This document shows positions 58,442 to 64,000 of a stretch of DNA of 64,000 nucleotides, one piece after another (within the stretch, counting starts at the first letter, position 1; every line of letters starts with the position of its first letter). The notes under the pieces are model-generated. The model was not told the DNA's origin and did not search any database. It saw only the letters and a list, made by a program, of their open reading frames with translations. This DNA is from Leptobrachium leishanense (taxonomy: Eukaryota > Chordata > Amphibia > Anura > Megophryidae), in NCBI GenBank assembly GCA_009667805.1, contig CM019064.1, positions 270,239,662 to 270,303,661 on the forward strand. Reading direction: 5' to 3'. A program made the position numbers and the translations under genes.

Positions 58442-58661
58442 TATTATGGACATGAATATGTATCTGCTTTAATAAATAAATGAAAGCTTAGAAAAATGCC
58501 CATTTCAAATATAACAGTACGGCTTTAAGAAAAGAACGTTAATTAAACTGTTTTAATAAGAATCAAATTTATATTATTGCTTAACACGCAATCTTAGCCG
58601 ATTGTTTTGTAGCACATGTAGTTCCTCTTTCTAGTATCAAGAAGAGAATATTTTGGAACAT

Positions 58662-60033
58662 TATTATTATTATTATTATTATTAATTTATAAAGCGCCAG
58701 CATATTCCGCAGCGCTGTACAATAAGCACAGTACAGACAGGGTTACAATACATTGAACAACATTTGACAAACAGTACAGGAGGAGATGAGGGCCCTATTC
58801 CCGTAGGAACTCACAATCTAGGAGGGTTGGGGTTGGAAACAGGAGGAGAGGACTGTAAGGTGAGAGTGATTGATGGTTGCGTCAGTGAGTTGGGTGGTAG
58901 GCTTCCCTAAATAGCAATGTTTTCAGGGAGCGTTTGAAGGAAGAGAAGTTAGGGGAAAGTCTGACAGCACGAGGGAGAGCGTTCCAGAGAGTGGGGGCTG
59001 CGCGTGAGAAATCCTGCAGTCTATCATGGGAAGAGGTGATGCGGGGAGAAGCTAGGCGCAGGTCACTGTTTGACCTTAGGGAGCGGGCTGGGGTGTATTT
59101 GGTGATTAGTGAGGACAGGTAGTGGGGCGCTGAGTTAGTGAGGGTTTTGTAGGTAAGGATAAGGATTTTGAACTTAATTCTGCAGTGGATGGGGAGCCAG
59201 TGAAGGGACTCGCAGAGGGGAGCGGCAGAGACAGAGCGGCGGGTGAGGTGAATTAGCCTGGCGGAGGCGTTCAGGATGGATTGTAGGGGGGAGAGGCGGG
59301 ACAGAGGGAGGCCAGATAAGAGATTATTGCAATAGTCGAGTCGGGAGATTACCAGGGCGTGTATGAGTTGTTTTGTGGTGACAGCGGTAAGAAATGGCCG
59401 AATTCTGGAAATATTACGCAGTTGGTATCGGCAGGAGGAGGAAAGAGACTTGATGTGGGGGATGAAGGAAAGAGCAGAGTCCAGTGTAACTCCAAGACAG
59501 CGAACTTGGTTTGATGGGGAGATGGTGATACCCTCCACCGTGATAGAGAAGTCAGGAGGTGGGGAGGCATTAGAGGGAGGAATAAGTAGGAGCTCAGTCT
59601 TTGACATGTTGATCTTTAGGTGGTGGGAGGCCATCCAGGAGGAGATGCCAGATAAACAGTCACTGACTTTTGAAAGGACAGGGGGAGAGAGATCAGGGGT
59701 AGAGAGGTAGATCTGAGTGTCATCAGCGTAGAGGTGGTAATTAAAGCCAAAGCTGTTGATGATATTGCCCAGGGAGGAGGTGTAGATGGAAAAGAGCAGA
59801 GGACCAAGGACAGAGCCTTGAAGTACACCAACAGATAGAGGCAATGAAGAGGAGGAGTTACCAGCAAAGGACACACAGAAGGACCTGTTGGATAAATAGG
59901 AGTCAACCCAAGCAAGTGCAGTGTCACCGAGACCCAGAGAGTTGAGGGTCTGTAGAAGGAGGGGGTGGTCAACAGTGTCAAAAGCAGCCGAGAGGTCAAG
60001 CAGGATGAGAATAGAATAGTGGCCGTGTTTTTT
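58662..60033 (-). mobile_element. Young L2-type LINE, 5'-truncated, inside the 3' LTR
   Basis: Flanked by AACAT on both sides (58657-58661, 60034-60038). The plus strand begins with (ATT)n, then TTTATAAAGCGCCAGCATAT and GCAGCGCTGTACAATA, the complement of an L2 3' end. The ORF end (58882) is about 220 bp from the tail. 1372 bp long. Confidence 0.93.
58882..60033 (-). pseudogene. L2 reverse transcriptase, C-terminal part, open frame
   Basis: On the minus strand a continuous frame of about 384 L2-derived residues runs from the insertion edge to the stop at 58882. It contains [33 protein letters not shown] and the catalytic [10 protein letters not shown]. After these come the thumb and the C-terminal [11 protein letters not shown] and [10 protein letters not shown] blocks. 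It has no frameshift, so the element was recently active. The endonuclease domain is missing because of 5' truncation. The first residues of the open frame belong to the LTR. Confidence 0.92.
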
Positions 60034-60371
60034 AACATCTTGGAACATCCTGAAAACGTCCTGTAACAACGCCCTTGACGACTAAGGGGACAAACCGTTA
60101 AGCTGATGTTTATTTTTCACAATATTAATGACGATTAGAATGTTGGGCAACAGCCTGTTTTCATTACGCACGAAGTAGCATAAAAGCTTGTATCTTTTCA
60201 ATAAAGGGCAGAGAAGTCACCCGGCCTTGTCCGAGAAAGGCTACATAGACACCTATCCAGCGAGTCTGTGTGTTTTCTTTCAGTGCGCACTTGATTTGAT
60301 TGACTTCTCCACCATTTGGCAGCTGCAGGCATTCAAACAAGAGACTGTTTAAGTCTGTCCCATAACAATGT

Positions 60372-61855
60372 TTTTAAAATAAACCTACCATTGGCAGATC
60401 TACGTTCCCTGTGTCATCGCATCATGAATTGAATATTGTATTGATCATAAATATCAGTTATATTTCTTATTCCATGCTGCGATATTGCAGACCCCCACTT
60501 ACACATATTTACTGTCCAGTGCCATCTCTAACCTATTTCATTGGTGTTGCACAGTTATGGAAAACAAACAACCCTTTATGATTGGCCCTCAAATCTTACA
60601 TCGACTGCATCCCTGTTAAATGATGAGTTCTATTCACATATACAGAAGATATTTAGAGGAGGCACTCAGGGTCTTATATAAAAAAACATATATTTATTGT
60701 AATCAATTATAAAACATACCAACGTTTTGGCCCCTTAAGGCCGTTAATGTTATTAAAATGACAGAGGGGTAGAAATACTGTAATAATAAGAGATTGAAGC
60801 TACACATTAAAGCTTCTCCTTTTGCTCCTGCTATTTTTGTTTGGCATTTGTCTGAGCTTTAATACAGATGCCTTTTACGGGTATTTGCAATACCAGCAAA
60901 GACTGGCGCATTGGGAGTAACCACTTACATGTCTCTGCCTTCTTTCTCAGAGACTCGTGGCAGTACCATGATCGACTAGCAGAGGGAGCCATCTGCCTGT
61001 TAGTGCATGCAGTCTCTAAGAGCACTGAAATGATAATTGCCATGACTGGGTTGCCGGGTCGCAGGCTCGAGCCCAGGGGCGGTGACAAAAGTTGAGCAAG
61101 ACCGATATATGGGGTGTAAACAGATAAAGGTTTATTCAATATCAGGGATAAACCAAAAGGGAAAACGTAATAAAGTATAAATTATAACAGGTGGCTGGGC
61201 GAGACAGGAATGGGACTGATGTATTAAGCACAAGACACAGGAAAGAAAACACCAGGTGGACAGGACAGGAACTGGACTGGACTGAGTGAAAACAGAATGC
61301 TTAAACAAGAGACAGAGGGGCAGGACAGGCAGAGGGCAGACTGTAACAGAGTGACACAGAGCAGCTGGAGAAATCCAAGGACACTTTTTGGAAATAAGAT
61401 AGAACAAAGGAGGGCCTGAGGATCAGCAAACATGGTGAATAAAGTCCAGGCAAATATGGGTATCTGGTGAGGTCTCTAAAAAGGCAATCCAGACCAAAGT
61501 TCATAGCATGGGTCGAGGGAAAGCTGCTGCAAGAGAATCGTCAAAGTCCAGAGCAAAGATCATACTCAAGTGGTATCCATTGGCAAAGGATTGGTAGAGG
61601 TATGGTGGGTATGGCAGGTTCTTAAGGACAGGTTGCTGATGTGCACTGTATTTAGGTAAAGTGCATCTGATGGACTTCAATGCAGAAGCACTCCCTCTAG
61701 GGTGGAGAGCAACTATAAAGGAGGCCCAGGCCCAGCCCACACCTAAGGTTTGGATTCTGGAAAAAAACCTGGACTCCTGGCACCTGGACATGAGAGCAGG
61801 GGAAACCCCAGTCTGGAGTGTCCTTGAAGCATGAACAGCACCTTATTTGGCCTTT
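60372..61855. other. No supported gene; unclassified interspersed repeats
   Basis: 60600-60790 carries AACGTTTTGGCCCCTTAAGG, a type of repeat common in frogs. 61040-61140 has a GC-rich block (GTCGCAGGCTCGAGCCC). No exon is supported. Confidence 0.4.
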
Positions 61856-61859
61856 TTAA

Positions 61860-63078
61860 CCCCTTAATGACCCCTGACGTACCCTGTACGTCCTGTCCTC
61901 GGGTCTCCCTTAGACCCGCGGACGTACAGGGTACGTCAGCGGCGCCAAATCCCCCTCCCGCCCGATACTCACCTCCCTCGTCGGATCCCACGGCGATCTG
62001 GCAGGGAGGAAGCCTGCCCATGTGATTTACATGGGCAGGTGAGGCTGATGACGTCGCCACGCTGCGTGGTGACGTCATCAGAAGGTGCCCCCATGTGTTT
62101 CAATGGAGGGGAGGGGGGCTCCTTCGGAGCCCTCTATCTCCCCAACCATTGAAGCTAGGGAGATGCTGTTTGCACTGCTGGAGAGGGGAGAGCCTCCCCT
62201 TTCCAGCGGTGTATGGCATTAACAGTTTCGCCGCCGGATCGCTTTCGGCGCCAATTGGCGCCAAAACGCGATTCAAACCTGGAGGGGGGCTGACATCTTG
62301 GATGTCAGCCAAGCCTCCAGGTCCCCCCCACCCACTGACAACCTCACCATATGTGTGAGGATGTCAGTGGGCCAGTTAACCCTCTAGCTGCCATGTAGAG
62401 ATAAGGGGATCCTAAGGATCTCCCGATCCATGGCAGCTGGATGGTCATATTTGCCATCATTTAAAAGGCCTGATTATGGCCTTTCAAATGATACCAAACA
62501 TGACCAGGTTTGGGTTTAAAATTTTTTTTAAAAAAAAATTAAATAAAAACAAATAATAAAAAAATAAAATAAAATAAAAAAATGTTTTTTTTTTAAAAAA
62601 GTTTTTTTTGTATGGGGGGAGTTTAATTAAATAGGACCTAGGCTGTCATCTAAAAATAATTAGCACAAAATGGTCAGAATGAGCGCAGCGCACATAGGTG
62701 AACTGTCTCAGCATTGAAGGGGTTAAAAAGCAAACGCATGTTAAAATTGGGTATTTCTAGTCTCGGGACAAAATTTTGAACCTATTTAGCCGGGGTCTTT
62801 TTGGGTGGTTGTAGATTTTGGGGATTAAATTACGAAAAAGTGTGTTTTTACCATTTGTTTCCTCATATTTCATATTTTTTTTTATAGTAAATTATTCGAT
62901 ATGATGGAAATAATGGTATTTAGTCCATTTAATGGCAGGAAAAAGGGTGTATAATATGTGTGGGTCGAATAAACGAGTAAGAGGAAAAATTGTCCTAAAC
63001 ACTAACAGCCCAGAAACGTAAAAACAGCAGCGGTCACTAAAAGACGGATTTGTGTAAAACCGCCCGGTCACTAAGGGG
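61860..63078. mobile_element. TTAA-target nonautonomous element, copy 2 (inverse orientation)
   Basis: Flanked by TTAA (61856-61859, 63079-63082), ends CCCCTTAATGACC and, inverted, CCCCTTAGTGACC. Serial hairpins (GACGTACCCTGTACGTC, GACATCTTGGATGTC, TGACGTCATCAG region) and a long A/T tract (62518-62620) match the layout of 7475-8689. The shared GATACCAAACATGA motif confirms the family. Confidence 0.8.
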
Positions 63079-63082
63079 TTAA

Positions 63083-64000
63083 GGGTTAAGTTCTGATATG
63101 ATTTATCTTTGACTCATTTTTTACATCACAGAAACCTGATATTTTAACCGGGGTGTGTAGACTTTTGCTATAGACTGTATGTAGATTTCTGTGTGGGGGA
63201 GGGGGTATGGAGAGGTAGGTCATAGGGTTAAGGGTTAACGTGAGATGGTTTTCCATTCTATTCTGACATTGGTTTTATCAAAGACCACTTAGTAGTGAAG
63301 GGACTAATAAATACATAATATAAACAAACCATATAATATAAAATATAAACAAACACCAGTGTACATTGGCTTATTTATTATTACTATTTAAATTGCCAGT
63401 ATTCAGCTCCACTCCATGCATAACACATCCAAAAAAAGAGCAGCACGCTCCCTAATATGAATAATAAAGAGTAGAAATAGATGGGTGCCGTAATGATCCA
63501 GGAGAGCCAAAAGAATGGCCACTCCAGCCTTTTCTTCTAGGACATGTTTACTCGAGGTACATCTAGAAGCAACATTTCAGCTCCTAACAAGTTAAGCTTG
63601 ATAAAGGTTTGTGAGGAGCCAAAATGTTGTTTCATTTATATGGTTGTTTATTTGTTTTATGACCTGACTGTTCAGTACAGAAAATAGTTAATACACATTA
63701 ATGTGGATATACGGGATTCAGGCGCAGATGACCATTTTTGGTATGTTTATAAAAATGATGTCTGTTCACAGATGGCAATTTCCGAGCACTTAAATTGCCA
63801 GACTGAGTATATAAATAAATGCATCTCAACTTATGAACATGAAACTGTGGAAAATGTTAGGTCTAAATCCTGGACCAGTATCACAGTTTTTCAAACTGCG
63901 CATTGTGATTTCTACAATGCTAGACCGGAATTGAAGTGGTAACAAAATAAAAAGTCAATTTGGACATAGAATCTTATATTTACATGTAATCAGTAAAAAT
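63083..64000. other. No supported gene
   Basis: Contains a block near 63540-63640 (AAAATGTTGTTTC, interspersed-repeat-like) and a 79-residue frame at 63703-63942 with no recognised family. Confidence 0.4.

Larger units (their letters stand above)
49799..60367 (+). mobile_element. Endogenous retrovirus, two LTRs, interrupted by Tc1 and L2
   Basis: A 10.6-kb provirus flanked by a perfect ATGT duplication (49795-49798, 60368-60371). It has a 5' LTR, a Lys-like primer site, a splice donor, a tandem-repeat leader, a gag start, decayed pol remnants, a polypurine tract and a 3' LTR. Removing Tc1 copy B (1.6 kb) and the L2 (1.4 kb) leaves about 7.6 kb. All coding regions carry many stops and frameshifts, so it is defective. 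The 4-bp duplication and the RT/IN motifs point to a gamma- or epsilon-like lineage; the primer site is unusual for those. Confidence 0.92.
58442..60367 (+). repeat. 3' LTR of the provirus, split by an L2 insertion
   Basis: Begins TATTATGG (one change from the 5' LTR) and ends CATAACA. The LTR proper is 58442-58661 plus 60034-60367; the middle is an L2 insertion. Without it the length is about that of the 5' LTR. Confidence 0.92.

Noticed and set aside
58934..59710. Plus-strand frames antisense to the L2 RT
   Set aside because: Shadows of the well-supported minus-strand L2 frame.
63703..63942. 79-residue plus-strand frame with several cysteines and a downstream GTAACA
   Set aside because: No recognised family, a weak acceptor, and compatible with an old repeat remnant.

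Overview
This is a window from a vertebrate nuclear genome, almost certainly an amphibian and most likely a frog. The signs are AT-rich sequence with no continuous host open reading frames and a dense, nested mix of Tc1/mariner, hAT, TTAA-target and foldback DNA elements. There are also L2 and CR1 LINE fragments, a Ty3/Gypsy element with a PNMA-like Gag, and a retrovirus-type provirus. Roughly half of the sequence can be assigned to transposable elements or tandem arrays. The rest looks like intron or intergenic DNA.

The only host-gene signal I can support is three small exons on the minus strand. A signal-peptide exon lies at 705-822, a 30-nt microexon at 49603-49632, and a terminal exon with a transmembrane segment at 37826-38001. 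All splice in phase 1, as is usual for extracellular modules. In the direction of transcription the transmembrane exon comes before the signal-peptide exon. The simplest reading is therefore the 3' end of one type I membrane protein gene (49.6 to 37.8 kb) followed head-to-tail by the start of a second gene (0.8 kb, running out of the window). I cannot name the family.

Layout. 0-9 kb: foldback MITEs, AT-rich cruciform repeats, an L2 tail, a GC-rich nonautonomous element and a TTAA-target element made of a chain of hairpins (7475-8689). 9.26-10.9 kb: a nonautonomous hAT with a perfect 8-bp target duplication. 13.1-14.7 kb: Tc1 family 1, copy A. 15.3-20.0 kb: a minus-strand Gypsy element with its 5' LTR, PNMA-like gag, pro and RT, and a canonical -1 slippery heptamer. 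20.3-23 kb: a second GC-rich element, a 26-bp minisatellite and a CpG-rich MITE. 23.5-25.9 kb: an L2 copy split by a CR1 copy. 27.3-30.2 kb: a GA-rich satellite, a solo LTR nested in an L2 tail nested in a foldback MITE, and another L2 tail. 32.8-34 kb: a 149-bp inverted duplication at the edge of a foldback element. 38.7-40.3 kb: Tc1 family 2, with 222-bp inverted repeats. 40.7-43.7 kb: the second CpG-rich MITE, a foldback MITE and a palindromic hAT. 45.2-49.2 kb: a foldback element carrying a hAT that carries a 2.4-kb G-rich array. 49.8-60.4 kb: a provirus with both LTRs, interrupted by Tc1 copy B and by a young L2. 61.9-63.1 kb: a second TTAA-target element.

The nesting gives a relative order of events. 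The provirus landed first; Tc1 copy B and the L2 then landed in it. The L2 tail at 28 kb was hit by a related provirus that recombined to a solo LTR. No bacterial, CRISPR or RNA-gene signal was found.
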